DNA from: Saprospiraceae bacterium
GTDB taxonomy: Bacteria; Bacteroidota; Bacteroidia; Chitinophagales; Saprospiraceae
Assembly (NCBI GenBank): GCA_016715405.1
Contig: JADKAE010000002.1
Location: 434,001 to 498,000, forward strand
Length of the DNA: 64,000 nucleotides
Direction: 5' to 3'
A model generated the notes under the pieces. That model was not told the DNA's origin, ran no database searches, and worked only from the letters and a program-made list of their open reading frames with translations. Shown here one piece after another: positions 38,459-48,559 of this stretch (its first letter is position 1; every line of letters begins with the position of its first letter). The translations under genes were made by a program, and so were the position numbers.

Positions 38459-39845
38459 CCGCAGGCGTTCGAGCGCAATGCTTTTAAAACGTTTGGCTTC
38501 GTAATCGGAATTGACATGCTGCAGGTTGGCATCCAGCAATTGATTAAATAACTCGAGGTCGGTGGGAGCTTTGGTAAACTCGATGAGCCATTCGTGGCCG
38601 CCTTTGCCGTTTTGTTGAAAATATACCGGCGCCACGGTATAATCTGCTACGATGGCGTCTGTTTGCCGGCAGGTTTGTGCCAGTGCCAGATCGGTATTTT
38701 CCACCACCACTTCTTCTCCAAAAGCGTTGACAAACTGCTTGGTGCGGCCCGTGATCTTTATTTTGTACGGATAGGTTGAGGTAAAGGTAACTGTATCGCC
38801 GGGCATATACCGCCACAAGCCGCCGTTGGTGCTGATCACCAGGGCATACGGCTTGCCTTTTTCCACCTCCCAGAGGGGGATGGCCTTGGGATCGTCTTTG
38901 CCCCATTCTTGCATAGGCAGAAATTCGTAATATATACCGTTGTCGAGCAGCAGCAGCATATCATTTACGGCAAAATCGTCTTGTACGGCAAAATACCCCT
39001 CCGAGGCGTTGTAGATCTCCTGGTAGCTCACCTGGGGAGAGGGGAAAAACTCTTCGAACTGCTTGCGGTAGGGCATAAAGCTCACGCCCCCGTGGATATA
39101 CCCTTGGAAATTGGGCCACACCTCCAGCATATGGCGTTTGCCGGTGATTTCGAGAATGCGCCGCAACATTACAACTGTCCAGGTGGGCACCCGCCTATCA
39201 TCACCATTTTGTTCTCGCGGCTGCCTATCTGGGCGAGTTTTTCGAGCTTCTGATCCATATCGGGCATCAGCGCGGTTTTGATATCGGGGGTAAAAAATGG
39301 CCGCCCGACCAAAGGCATATGGCTCATCATGATAGCCGACACATCGCCGATCATAGTTCGGGGGTAGGGTTCGAAACGATTGAGGCTTCCGCCCATCAGC
39401 ATACTTTTGCATTCGAATTGGCGGGCGTCGGGGCGGTTGTGGTAAAACAGCGTCATCGTATCCCAGGTGCCCCGGATATGGCATTCCTTGAGATTCTGGC
39501 TCGTGACGGGGATAAACTTGCTCTTGTCGCTGGTAGTGCCCGACGATTTAGAAAACCAGCGCACCTGTCCGCTCCACAACACGTCTTTTTCGCCGTACAT
39601 CATCCGCTGGATATAGGGTTTGATGCTTTCGTAATCGTTGAGCGGCACCCTGCGCGCAAAATCATCGGGGCTGCGCATACTGCGGTAGTCGTACATTTTA
39701 CCCCACTGCGTATGCATGGCGCCGGCGCGCAGTTGTTGCCACAACGCGCGTTGCACCTCATGGGGTGGTCCATGTAGCGTTTGATCTCCCGATAGCGCTC
39801 TTTGTAATACCACTTAAAAATGTCGTTGATCCATTGTCTCAGCAT
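38307..39845 (-). CDS. GH3 auxin-responsive-family acyl-acid amido synthetase (three frameshifts)
   Basis: Repaired length ~513 residues. The start MLRQWINDIFKWYYKERYRE at 39845 joins EVQRALWQQL after a lost C near 39762. A lost G near 39190 joins ENKMVMIGG to VPTWTVVMLRRILE. A further shift near 38322 gives a stop at 38307. ATP/AMP-binding motifs are clear: WFSKSSGTTSDKSKFIPV (P-loop-like), YNASEGYFAVQ, YKIKITGRTKQFVNAFGEEV. Plant GH3 enzymes adenylate an acyl acid and conjugate it to an amino acid; bacterial substrates are unknown. It converges on the ATP-grasp gene. Confidence 0.88.
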
Positions 39846-39886
39846 GGTTCCGGATCTTTTCGGCACTATAAAGGTCGCATTTTTTT

Positions 39887-39955
39887 GTGAACTGTGAACA
39901 GTGAACTGTGAACTGCTCATAGATCTGTTCACAGTTCACTGTTCACAGTTCACAA
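39887..39955. repeat. Heptamer array with facing inverted arm (word AACTGTG)
   Basis: TGTGAAC, TGTGAAC, AGTGAAC, TGTGAAC on the left, then GTTCACA, GTTCACT, GTTCACA, GTTCACA on the right, ~15-bp loop. It lies between the thioredoxin 3' end and the GH3 5' end. The same word is used at 51913-51984. Confidence 0.92.
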
Positions 39956-39957
39956 AA

Positions 39958-40743
39958 TTAATACAGCGCCATATCAAACCGCCAGCGGTAATTAGTCGTG
40001 AGCGGATGCTGAGGGCCCCAGAGGCGGAACAGCGCAATGGCTATGCGGCGGGGCAAATCGGAGTGGTAGGTTTTATCAGTGGCTACGGCTTCGATGACGC
40101 GTTCTACGGCGGCATCGCTTTGTCCTTGTGCATAAGCGGTGGCGGCGTCATGGAGCAGGTGGGCCGCGGGAGAGCCGTTGTCGGCGGGCAATTCAAACCA
40201 TTCGGCCAAAGTGCGTATGTCTTCGGCCTGGTCGTATAGCAGGTGGCCCAATTGGATGGAGGCGACGAGTTCTTTTGCTTGGGCAGGGTGGTGGACCACT
40301 ACGCGTGAGGCTAAAGCCATACCTGCTTCGGCTATACCGGGGTTTTGCAGTACAAATGCTTCTAACTGCGCCAGGGCTGCGGGGTCTTCGCCATTTTCCA
40401 GTGCTGCCAGTATCTGGGCCAGGTCGTCTTTATGGCTATTAGGCAGGTGTTCTTCCAGCCAGCGCTCGATGGCCGTCTTTGGGATAGCGCCTACAAATTC
40501 GCCTGTCACCTGACCCTTATAAAACATCTTCACATTGGGGATGCTAAATACATCGTATCGTTCGCCCAACTCGGGGTGTTCTTCGGTATTCACCTTCACA
40601 AGTTCCCACTTGCCCTGTTGGGCTGCCGCCAATTGCTCGATCACAGGGCCTAATATGCGGCAGGGGCCGCACCAGGGCGCCCAAAAGTCGACTACAACCG
40701 GTATCTCCTGGCTTCTCGCCAAAACGTCTTGTTCAAATTGCAT
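39958..40743 (-). CDS. Thioredoxin-domain protein with TPR-like tail (CnoX/YbbN-like)
   Basis: About 261 residues from ATG 40743 (MQFEQDVLARS); the longer frame upstream only translates a repeat array. The thioredoxin domain has WAPWCGPCRILGP with the redox CGPC, and the cis-proline region FSIPNVKMF. The C-terminal ~150 residues are helical TPR-like (LAQILAALENGEDPAALAQL). This layout is that of CnoX/YbbN, a chaperone with redox activity that passes clients to GroEL. Confidence 0.85.
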   Translation of the reverse strand: MQFEQDVLARSQEIPVVVDFWAPWCGPCRILGPVIEQLAAAQQGKWELVKVNTEEHPELGERYDVFSIPNVKMFYKGQVTGEFVGAIPKTAIERWLEEHLPNSHKDDLAQILAALENGEDPAALAQLEAFVLQNPGIAEAGMALASRVVVHHPAQAKELVASIQLGHLLYDQAEDIRTLAEWFELPADNGSPAAHLLHDAATAYAQGQSDAAVERVIEAVATDKTYHSDLPRRIAIALFRLWGPQHPLTTNYRWRFDMALY

Positions 40744-40750
40744 ACCCTTT

Positions 40751-40826
40751 TGGGATTGCGGAATTCGGAATTCGGAATTCGGATTTTTCATAGATCAATC
40801 CGCAATCCAAAATCCAAAATCCGATA
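40751..40826. repeat. Heptamer array with facing inverted arm (word GGAATTC / AATCCAA)
   Basis: GGAATTC repeated three times plus variants on the left; AATCCGC, AATCCAA, AATCCAA, AATCCGA on the right. It lies between divergent genes, starting 8 bp upstream of the thioredoxin ATG. Confidence 0.9.
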
Positions 40827-40902
40827 TTACTAATAGGGGGTAAACCTTATTATTTACATCATCATAATGGAAAAAGTTTCAAATTCACCAATACTTTCCA
40901 TC

Positions 40903-41499
40903 ATGAAAAAAATCATTACCGTACTGTTGTTGTGCTTTTCGGCGGTTTACCTGTCCGCCCAGGAAGAAACGCTTTTTGGCGACCTCCACGTGGTGGGCGC
41001 ATTCGGTGCGCCGATCTTAGAAGTCGGCGCTATTAACGGCGAAATAGGCGCCGATGTGGGCGGCGGCGGCGCCCTGGTGCTCAATAACATGTTTATCGGC
41101 GGCTACGGCATGGGTACCAGCTACCCCGAATATGTGACCGCCGCCGGCGACGAGCGCAATATCCGCTTCAAACACGGCGGTTTTTGGCTGGGTTATACGC
41201 CCAAACCCCACAAGGTGGCTCACTTGTATTCCAGCCTGAAAATCGGATGGGGAAGCGCCCGCTTGCGCGAAGACGGCGACAACATCGCTACGGATCGCCT
41301 GTTTGCCCTCACGCCCGAGTTGGGCATTGAAATCAACCTGACCCGTTTTGTAAAAGTGAGCCTTAGCGGCGGCTACCGCTGGATTAACGGCATCAGCAAA
41401 CTCGACGGACTCGACAACGAAAGTTTTAGCAGCCCCACTGGCTTGCTTACTTTCCGCATCGGCGGCTGGAGCGATAGCGACGAATGGGACCGCTGGTAG
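40903..41499 (+). CDS. Secreted beta-strand-rich protein, probable outer-membrane barrel
   Basis: 198 residues from ATG 40903; signal peptide MKKIITVLLLCFSAVYLSAQ. Mature part has regularly spaced glycine- and aromatic-rich strands (GGGGALVLNNMFIGGYGMG, then KHGGFWLGYTPK, then VSLSGGYRWINGI) and resembles small Bacteroidota outer-membrane barrels. No known domain is recognised. Confidence 0.7.
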   Translation: MKKIITVLLLCFSAVYLSAQEETLFGDLHVVGAFGAPILEVGAINGEIGADVGGGGALVLNNMFIGGYGMGTSYPEYVTAAGDERNIRFKHGGFWLGYTPKPHKVAHLYSSLKIGWGSARLREDGDNIATDRLFALTPELGIEINLTRFVKVSLSGGYRWINGISKLDGLDNESFSSPTGLLTFRIGGWSDSDEWDRW

Positions 41500-41504
41500 T
41501 TGGT

Positions 41505-42194
41505 CTATAAAAAATCGCGATTGTCGTATACCGGCATCGCCCTGGGGGGCGTATGGGTGAAGCGGTAGTATAATCCTGCGGCCAGACCGAAGGCAAAACC
41601 GCCGATATGCGCCCACCAGGCTACACCGCTGCCTTCGGCAGTGGATACGTCGAGGGTCGCCGTGCCGCTCAGCCATTGCTGCCATATCCAGAACCCGAGA
41701 AATAACAGCGCCGGCACCCGGAAGGTGAAAAAGAAAAACAATACCTTAATACGCGACACCGGGAACATCACCAGGTAAGCGCCCATCACCGCTGATATAG
41801 CGCCGCTGGCCCCCACGGTAGGTATCTGGCTGTTCCAGTTGAAATAAATATGCGCGGCATGGGCCATTAAGCCGCCCAACAGGTAAAAGGCCAGAAACCG
41901 AAAACTGCCGATACTCGACTCTATGTTGTCGGCAAAAACCCACAGAAAAAGCATATTGCCGATGAGGTGCATCCAGCCGCCATGTAAAAACATGCTCGTA
42001 AGCAGCGTCGGCAAATCCTGCCCCCTCACCGTTTCATAAGGAATGGCGCCGTAATCGTATACAAAAGCCTGCAACGCCGAAGGCGGCATATTGACCTGAA
42101 AAAGGAATATCGCCACGTTGAGTGCAATCAAGCTATAACTGAACAATGGATAATGCCCGCCTTTTACCTGATCATCGCCAATGGGGAATATCAT
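41505..42194 (-). CDS. Rhomboid-family intramembrane serine protease
   Basis: About 229 residues. Six hydrophobic helices are apparent. The catalytic serine is in VGASGAISAVMGAY, the histidine in WWAHIGGFAFG, and the conserved GGWMHLIGNMLFLWVF lies in helix 2. It cuts substrate helices within the inner membrane; targets unknown. ATG 42194 (MIFPIGDD) is preferred over the start six codons upstream. Confidence 0.92.
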   Translation of the reverse strand: MIFPIGDDQVKGGHYPLFSYSLIALNVAIFLFQVNMPPSALQAFVYDYGAIPYETVRGQDLPTLLTSMFLHGGWMHLIGNMLFLWVFADNIESSIGSFRFLAFYLLGGLMAHAAHIYFNWNSQIPTVGASGAISAVMGAYLVMFPVSRIKVLFFFFTFRVPALLFLGFWIWQQWLSGTATLDVSTAEGSGVAWWAHIGGFAFGLAAGLYYRFTHTPPRAMPVYDNRDFL

Positions 42195-42221
42195 GTGGTA
42201 ATTTTTTAACAAGATAACGCC

Positions 42222-42303
42222 TGTTGTCGGTTGTGAGTTGTCAGTTATCGGTTAACTTGAACAGATAACCGACAACCGACAACAGAGAACGGACAACAGA
42301 GAA
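42222..42303. repeat. Heptamer array with facing inverted arm (words AACCGAC and AACAGAG)
   Basis: GTTGTCG, GTTGTGA, GTTGTCA, GTTATCG on the left; AACCGAC, AACCGAC, AACAGAG, AACGGAC, AACAGAG on the right. It fills the gap between the synthase 3' end and the rhomboid 5' end. Confidence 0.92.
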
Positions 42304-43278
42304 CTACTTCCCCCGCTCCGTCACAAATCGCACCAGGTCCTCGAGTGATTGGCGGACTTCCGAGTCGGGAAACAGGTACAATAATTCAAAAGCCTGGTTG
42401 CGGTAGTTATTCATTACCGTGGTGGCGTATTCCATGCCGCCGCTGTTGCGCACAAATTCGATTACTTTTTTTACGCTGTCGGGGTTATCGCTGCGCATGC
42501 GGATATCGCCGAGAATTTCGCGGCGAACGGATTTGGGGGCGTGTTGGAGGGCATAAATGAGTGGCAGGGTTAGTTTTTTTTCTTTGATATCGATACCCAG
42601 GGGTTTGCCGACGTCGTCGGTGCCGAAATCGAACAAGTCGTCCTTGATTTGAAAAGCCATGCCGATCTTTTCGCCGAAGGCGTGCATGCGCTGTACCAGT
42701 TGTTCGTCTTTGGCGGTAGAAGAGGCGCCGGCGGCGCAGGCGGAGGCAATCAGGGAAGCCGTTTTCTGGCGGATGATCTCGTAATAAACCGCTTCGTCGA
42801 TATCGAGCCGGCGGGCTTTTTCCATTTGCAACAACTCGCCTTCGCTCATGGCTTTTACGGCGTCGGAGACGATTTCGAGCTGGCGAAATTCTTTATTTTT
42901 TAAGGCTAAAAGCATGCCTTGCGAAAACAGGTAGTCGCCCACCAAAACGGCGATTTTGTTTTTCCAGAGGGCGTTGATCGAAAAAAAGCCGCGGCGTTCG
43001 TAGGCGTCGTCCACTACGTCATCGTGCACCAGCGTGGCGGTGTGCAGCAATTCGATGAGCGAAGCGGCTACGTAGGTGGGGGGCCCTACCTCGCCACAAA
43101 GCTTGGCAGATAGGAATACAAACATGGGCCGCACCTGCTTGCCCTTTCGCTTGACGATATAAAAGGTGATGCGATCCAATAATGGCGCCGAACTCCGCAT
43201 GGACTGCCGGAAGTGCGTTTCAAAATGCTTGAGTTCTTCGACGATCGGCTGCTGGATCGATCCCAACGATTTGGACAT
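42304..43278 (-). CDS. Trans-polyprenyl diphosphate synthase
   Basis: 324 residues. First aspartate-rich motif HDDVVDDAYERRG, second FQIKDDLFDFG, plus GDYLFSQGML and the KGKQVRPMF region at the N-terminus. It is the long-chain (octaprenyl-like) class that makes the menaquinone side chain by adding isopentenyl units. Membrane-associated cytoplasmic enzyme. Confidence 0.93.
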   Translation of the reverse strand: MSKSLGSIQQPIVEELKHFETHFRQSMRSSAPLLDRITFYIVKRKGKQVRPMFVFLSAKLCGEVGPPTYVAASLIELLHTATLVHDDVVDDAYERRGFFSINALWKNKIAVLVGDYLFSQGMLLALKNKEFRQLEIVSDAVKAMSEGELLQMEKARRLDIDEAVYYEIIRQKTASLIASACAAGASSTAKDEQLVQRMHAFGEKIGMAFQIKDDLFDFGTDDVGKPLGIDIKEKKLTLPLIYALQHAPKSVRREILGDIRMRSDNPDSVKKVIEFVRNSGGMEYATTVMNNYRNQAFELLYLFPDSEVRQSLEDLVRFVTERGK

Positions 43279-43390
43279 ATTCCTACATTTCAGCGTTCAA
43301 AGCTACAAAACTTTGGTAAAGTAATTAAGAGCTACCCAACCCGGGGGCAATTCACCACTGTCTAAGCATTGAACATCAACCTTAATTAAC

Positions 43391-43879
43391 ATGAAAAAGA
43401 CGAGCTGGTTTTTCCTCTTTGCATTTATTATTGTGGCCGCAGCGGGCTGTAAGCATGAAAATGACAACTCGCCCTCGACGACTCTCGATTATTTCATTTT
43501 TGGCCATTTCTTTGGCGAATGCGGCGGCGAGCAGTGTGTGGAAACATTTGTGATACAAGACGAAAAACTCTACGAAGATACCCTCGACGACTACCCCGGC
43601 ATTGCCGATTTTGAAGATCGCCAGCTTGTTTTACTCGATAATAGCATCTACAACCTGGTTGCCGGCCTGCCCGACCAGATGCCCGACGAGCTCTGGGATG
43701 AAACCGAAACCACCATCGGTATGCCCGACGCCGGCGACTGGGGCGGCATCTACGTGGAGGTAAAACGCGACGGCGAAACCCGCTACTGGCTGATTGACCA
43801 TATGGATAACAATATCCCTGAATACCTGCACCCGTTTACGGATGCGATTAAAGAGGCGATTGAGGAGATTAATGAATAA
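43391..43879 (+). CDS. Acidic lipoprotein of unknown function
   Basis: 162 residues; lipoprotein signal MKKTSWFFLFAFIIVAAAGC with Cys at position 20. The mature part is strongly acidic with a possible Cys pair in FGECGGEQCVE. No family recognised. A lipid-anchored envelope protein is the only supportable statement. Confidence 0.7.
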   Translation: MKKTSWFFLFAFIIVAAAGCKHENDNSPSTTLDYFIFGHFFGECGGEQCVETFVIQDEKLYEDTLDDYPGIADFEDRQLVLLDNSIYNLVAGLPDQMPDELWDETETTIGMPDAGDWGGIYVEVKRDGETRYWLIDHMDNNIPEYLHPFTDAIKEAIEEINE

Positions 43880-43882
43880 TGT

Positions 43883-43930
43883 GTTGTCGGTTCTTGGCAA
43901 CCATCCAACATCATTTATCATTCATCACCA
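43883..43930. repeat. Short degenerate heptamer array between convergent genes
   Basis: GTTGTCG, GTTCTTG on the left, then AACCATCC, AACATCA and ATCATTCATCA words. It overlaps the end of the CrtA-like gene. Confidence 0.6.
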
Positions 43931-44618
43931 TGTATGGCGTAAACCGGGCAAAAAGCTCTTCGCTGTACCAGCCCAATTCGCGGGTTTTGCGCACCACTTT
44001 AGTGTGGTATTCACTCTGGTATGCATAAGCCTGCATATCCCTGCTACTTGCCCACCAACTAAATGTAGCCTGTTGGATGAGGGGTAGCTCGCCAATGCCC
44101 ATAGCCATCAACAATCCTTCGCGCCCGGCCACCGAACGGCTCACCGGAGGTACAAAGCGCCAGAAGCGCCACAAATGCCGGCGGCTGATAGTTGCGCGTG
44201 TGAGCACGCATACAGGGGCATCGTCTGTAACAGCGGCATTCACGAGGAAGGGAGCCTGTCCGTCCCAACTGCCATGTACCATAGTGGTGTGCATAAATAT
44301 TGTCTGATAATCTTCGCTGACTTTTGCGCATTCCCCAAACAACTCGCCGTGAGCCAGGAATTGAGCTGCCGCCTGCTCGTCGCGCCAAACGCATAAGAGC
44401 GAATAAATTCCGAAATTGGGCCAAATGCTGAATCCGTTGCCACCGCCGCTTCCCAGCATTTTACCGAATTGCAAACCATCGACGTTTGTCAGCATACCAG
44501 GCGAAAGGCCCATCAACTGGAAGGCCCTCCAACGGTGACGCAGGCCGGAAAAATGAAAAATGCTCATCGTGACCACCTGCGGGTCGTCACCCCTCTTCTC
44601 TATCCCTTCTGTTTGCAT
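43911..44618 (-). CDS. CrtA-like (spheroidene monooxygenase-type) protein
   Basis: 235 residues. The N-terminal FHFSGLRHRWRAFQLMGLSP, the GKMLGSGGGNGFSIWPNFG segment and the end GWYSEELFARFTPY match the CrtA family of heme-dependent carotenoid oxygenases and their DUF relatives. Many non-photosynthetic Bacteroidota have such homologues. No carotenoid genes are nearby, so the substrate is unknown. MSIFHFSG at 44567 is an alternative start. Confidence 0.6.
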   Translation of the reverse strand: MQTEGIEKRGDDPQVVTMSIFHFSGLRHRWRAFQLMGLSPGMLTNVDGLQFGKMLGSGGGNGFSIWPNFGIYSLLCVWRDEQAAAQFLAHGELFGECAKVSEDYQTIFMHTTMVHGSWDGQAPFLVNAAVTDDAPVCVLTRATISRRHLWRFWRFVPPVSRSVAGREGLLMAMGIGELPLIQQATFSWWASSRDMQAYAYQSEYHTKVVRKTRELGWYSEELFARFTPYMVMNDK

Positions 44619-44779
44619 ATCTCGTAAAGCTTATAAGTTTGCAACAATTCAATGCCGCAAATGTTGGGGTCAAAACCGAACATTTTAAGGTTTTAAAATA
44701 TTTTCCGGGGGTAAATATGTTCCCAATGCATCTTCTGTGCGTTATTTTCGTTGTTTAAATGCCATAAGTGATCAAAAAC

Positions 44780-46406
44780 ATGAAAGTACTAATAACCCTG
44801 TTGTTGATGAGCTGCGCCGTCGCTGCCTGGTCTCAGAGCATCGAAGAGCTGGAACAGCAACTCAGCCAGGCGGAAAACAGCAAAGATAAAATGCACCTGG
44901 CATTGAAGTTGGGGGAGTCTTTTTTGCGTTCGGATGCAGATAAGGCGCTTGAGTACGGCAAGCAGTCGCACAACCTCGCCACACAACTCAAGCAAAACGC
45001 CATGGCCGCCCGCTCGGCTTTTCTGGTAGCACAAGCCTATGAGCGCAAAAACGACGACCGCAATGTGGAAGTGTGGATGCGCAGCGCCCAGAACTTCGCC
45101 ATGAAAGCCGGCGACTCCGACCTCATTATCAGAAGCGTTGACCGGCGTAGCCGACTTGCCGAAAAGGTGCGCAACTACCGCCGCGCCTACGAGATCAACC
45201 AGGAAGCCTTCTCCTATTTCAGCAATAAGGGTACCAGTATCAGCGACCTGGAAAGTAAATACGAAACCCAAAAACTCCAAATCGAAAAAGAGAAAAAAGA
45301 ACTCGAAAAAGAACGCGACAAATTAGCCTTTGAAGTGGCTAATCTCGAAGTAGAGCGCGACCAACTGACCACCGACAAGTCGTCGCTGGAACAACGCCAG
45401 GAACAACTGGTGCGCGAAAAACAAAAGGTAGAACAGGAAATTTCTACCAAAGAAGAAAAACTGGCGGAAGTTTCTACCGAAAAAGAAAAAGCCGTAGAGA
45501 TCATCAAAAAGAAGGAAGAAGAAGTCAAAGACCTCACCCGCGAAGCGCTCGAATCGCGCACCGTACAAGCAGAAACCAAAGTAGAACTCCAGAAAGCCCA
45601 GATCGAAGCCGAGCAAAACCGCAACCTGCGCAATCTCACTTTTTTTGCCGCAGGTTTTATACTGGTTCTAGCCATGCTCTTACGGCCGCTTCCGCTCTAA
45701 ACAAAAGCCAACAAAGTACTGGCCAGCAAAAACACAATCATCGAAAACGAACGCAAACGCTCGGATGAACTGCTGCTAAATATCCTGCCCGCAACCATCG
45801 CCGGCGAACTCAAGGAATTCGGAAAGGCCCGCGCTCACCGCTACGAAGAAGTGACGGTGTTGTTTTCCGATTTTCGCAATTTTACGGCTATCGCCGAAAA
45901 ACTATCGCCCGAAGAACTGGTAGAAGAACTCGACAAGTGCTTCAAAGCCTTCGATTTTATCATTTCTCAATACGAGGACATTGAAAGATAAAACCATCGG
46001 AGACGCCTATATGTGCGCTTCCGGGCTGACCAACCAGCCGACTTATCCCGATAATATCGTGCGGGCCGCCCTCGAAATGCAGGAGTTCCTCAACGAACAA
46101 AAGCAAGAGCGCATGCGACTCGGCAAACCCTTTTTCGAAGCGCGCATAGGCATTCACACCGGTCCCGCAGTGGCAGGCGTGGTGGGTGTAAAAAAATTCG
46201 CCTACGACATCTGGGGCGATACTGTCAATATCGCTTCGCGTATGGAAATACATTGCGAACCCGGCCGCGTCAATATATCGGAAGTGACTTACAACAAGGT
46301 GAGTTATAAATTTGAATGCGAATACCGAGGCAAGGTAGAGGCCAAAAACAAAGGCGCTATCGACATGTATTACGTGATGAAAGAACGCGCCGCCATTGCC
46401 GTGTGA
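44780..46406 (+). CDS. Class III adenylate/guanylate cyclase with sensor and coiled coil (three frameshifts)
   Basis: Start ATG 44780: signal peptide (MKVLITLLLMSCAVAAWS), TPR-like helices (residues ~20-145), a long charged coiled coil (~155-280), a membrane helix (LTFFAAGFILVLAML), then a cytoplasmic cyclase domain. The cyclase domain starts RSDELLLNILPATIAGELKE and has VTVLFSDFRNFTAIAEKLS, IKTIGDAYMCASG and GIHTGPAVAGVVG. The frame is broken near 45677, 45707 (AAGGCC reduced) and 45985 (an A lost). It likely makes cAMP in response to a periplasmic signal. Repaired length ~543. Confidence 0.88.
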
Positions 46407-46471
46407 AACTCATTTGGACTGGATGTTGTTGTATGTAAGCGCTGTTTTATTATTCAACCACAACTACACAC

Positions 46472-48499
46472 GTGGATTTTAAACTCGTCTCACCTTTTCA
46501 ACCGACCGGCGACCAACCCCTGGCTATTGAACAACTGACACAGGGCATCCGGGAGGGCGAAAAAGCACAAGTATTACTGGGCGTGACCGGCTCCGGCAAA
46601 ACGTTTACTATTGCCAACGTCATCACTCAACTGAATCGCCCTACGCTCGTTTTAACGCACAATAAAACCCTCACAGCTCAGCTTTATGGCGAATTCAGGG
46701 ATTTTTTCCCCGATAACGCCGTGGAGTATTTTGTATCCTATTACGATTATTACCAGCCCGAAGCATACATTTCGGTGACCGATACCTTTATCGAAAAGGA
46801 CCTTTCTATTAACGAAGAGATCGATAAACTGCGACTTCGCGCTACTTCCTCGTTGCTTTCCGGCCGGCGCGATATCATTATCGTGGCTTCCGTATCTTGC
46901 ATCTACGGTATGGGCAACCCCGAAGACTACAAAACGGGGATCATACGCATCCACAAGGGGCAAACGCTTTCGCGCAACAGCTTCCTGTACAGCCTCGTAG
47001 ACAGCCTTTACGCGCGTACCGAAACCGATTTCCGGAGGGCTACTTTCCGGGTGAGAGGCGATACGGTAGATATCAACCTGCCTTATGTTGACTATGGGTA
47101 TCGCGTGACTTTTTTCGGCGATGAAATAGAAAGCATTGATCGCATCGAACTGGAAAGCGGCAAGCGGATCGAAGGCATGGAAAATGCCGCCATCTTTCCA
47201 GCCAACCTCTATATCGCCCCCCGCGAACGCCTTCACCAGATCGTACGCGAGATCGAAGACGAATTATACGAGCAGGAAAAATACCTGGAACGCGATGGGC
47301 GCTATATCGAAGCCAAACGCATTCGCGAGCGCACCAACTTTGACCTCGAGATGCTCAAAGAATTGGGCTATTGCTCGGGAGTGGAAAATTACTCCCGGTA
47401 TTTCGACGGCAGGGTTGCCGGCACCCGCCCCTTCTGCCTGCTTGATTACTTCCCCGATGATTTCCTGCTGGTTGTTGACGAAAGCCACGTGACCATTCCG
47501 CAGATCAGAGGCATGTTTGGCGGCGACCGCTCGCGCAAGCTCAATCTCGTGAATTTCGGCTTCCGCCTGCCCTCGGCGATGGACAACCGGCCGCTTAGCT
47601 TTTCGGAATTCGAAACCCTGGTCAACCAAGCCATTTACGTGAGCGCCACCCCCAGCGATTACGAACTGGAACAAACCGGCGGCGTGATCGTGGAACAGCT
47701 CATCAGACCTACGGGACTGCTCGACCCACCCATCGAAGTGCGCCCAAGTATCAACCAAATCGACGACTTGCTGGAAGAAATCAACGAGCGCATTAAAAGC
47801 AACGAACGCGTGCTGGTGACTACCCTCACCAAACGCATGGCAGAAGAACTCAGCAAATACCTCAGCAAACTCAGCATCAAGGTGCGCTATATCCACTCAG
47901 AAGTAGACACCATGGAACGCGTGGAAATACTTCGCGACCTCCGCCTCGGCGGCTTCGACGTGCTGGTGGGCGTCAACCTGCTGCGCGAAGGCCTCGACCT
48001 GCCCGAAGTGTCGCTCGTGGCCATCCTCGATGCCGACAAAGAAGGCTTCCTGCGCAATGCGCGCTCACTGACCCAGACAGCAGGGCGCGCCGCCCGAAAT
48101 GCCAACGGCCTCGTCATCTTTTATGCCGACACCATCACCGACTCCATGCGCAGAACGATAGACGAAACCAATCGCCGTCGCGAAATACAAATGGCCTACA
48201 ACGAAGCCAACGGCATCACTCCCCAAACTGTGTACAAAAGCAGGGAAGAGATCCTCAACTCGAAATCTATCCTCGATATTCGCGGCGGCAGACATGCCCA
48301 GGCTTATATCGAACCCGATACGCCCAGTCTCGCCGCCGACCCCATCGTGGGTTATATGACGCGCGACCAACTGGAAAAGCTCCTTTCCGAAACGGAAAAG
48401 AAAATGAAAGCGGCTGCCAAAGACCTCGACTTCATCGCCGCCGCACAGTATCGCGACGAGCTTTTTGCCCTGCGCAAACGACTGGGCGAACTGGTATAA
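46472..48499 (+). CDS. uvrB: Excinuclease ABC subunit B
   Basis: 675 residues from GTG 46472 (MDFKLVSPFQPTGDQP). Walker A GVTGSGKTFTIAN, beta-hairpin region EYFVSYYDYYQPEAY, helicase motifs (DESHVTIPQIRGM, ATPSDYELEQTGG, LLREGLDLPEVSLVAILDAD, QTAGRAARN) and the C-terminal UVR motif (LDFIAAAQYRDELFALRK) are intact. It is the damage-verification subunit of nucleotide excision repair. One of the longer intact genes here. Confidence 0.98.
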   Translation: MDFKLVSPFQPTGDQPLAIEQLTQGIREGEKAQVLLGVTGSGKTFTIANVITQLNRPTLVLTHNKTLTAQLYGEFRDFFPDNAVEYFVSYYDYYQPEAYISVTDTFIEKDLSINEEIDKLRLRATSSLLSGRRDIIIVASVSCIYGMGNPEDYKTGIIRIHKGQTLSRNSFLYSLVDSLYARTETDFRRATFRVRGDTVDINLPYVDYGYRVTFFGDEIESIDRIELESGKRIEGMENAAIFPANLYIAPRERLHQIVREIEDELYEQEKYLERDGRYIEAKRIRERTNFDLEMLKELGYCSGVENYSRYFDGRVAGTRPFCLLDYFPDDFLLVVDESHVTIPQIRGMFGGDRSRKLNLVNFGFRLPSAMDNRPLSFSEFETLVNQAIYVSATPSDYELEQTGGVIVEQLIRPTGLLDPPIEVRPSINQIDDLLEEINERIKSNERVLVTTLTKRMAEELSKYLSKLSIKVRYIHSEVDTMERVEILRDLRLGGFDVLVGVNLLREGLDLPEVSLVAILDADKEGFLRNARSLTQTAGRAARNANGLVIFYADTITDSMRRTIDETNRRREIQMAYNEANGITPQTVYKSREEILNSKSILDIRGGRHAQAYIEPDTPSLAADPIVGYMTRDQLEKLLSETEKKMKAAAKDLDFIAAAQYRDELFALRKRLGELV

Positions 48500-48559
48500 T
48501 TATTCCCCGCTTGCATTGACGACCAATGTTTTGCATTTTTGCATCAAAATTTTGAAACC

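Noticed and set aside
40744..40791. N-terminal extension of the thioredoxin/TPR protein
   Set aside because: The residues come from the heptamer array; ATG 40743 fits the domain start.
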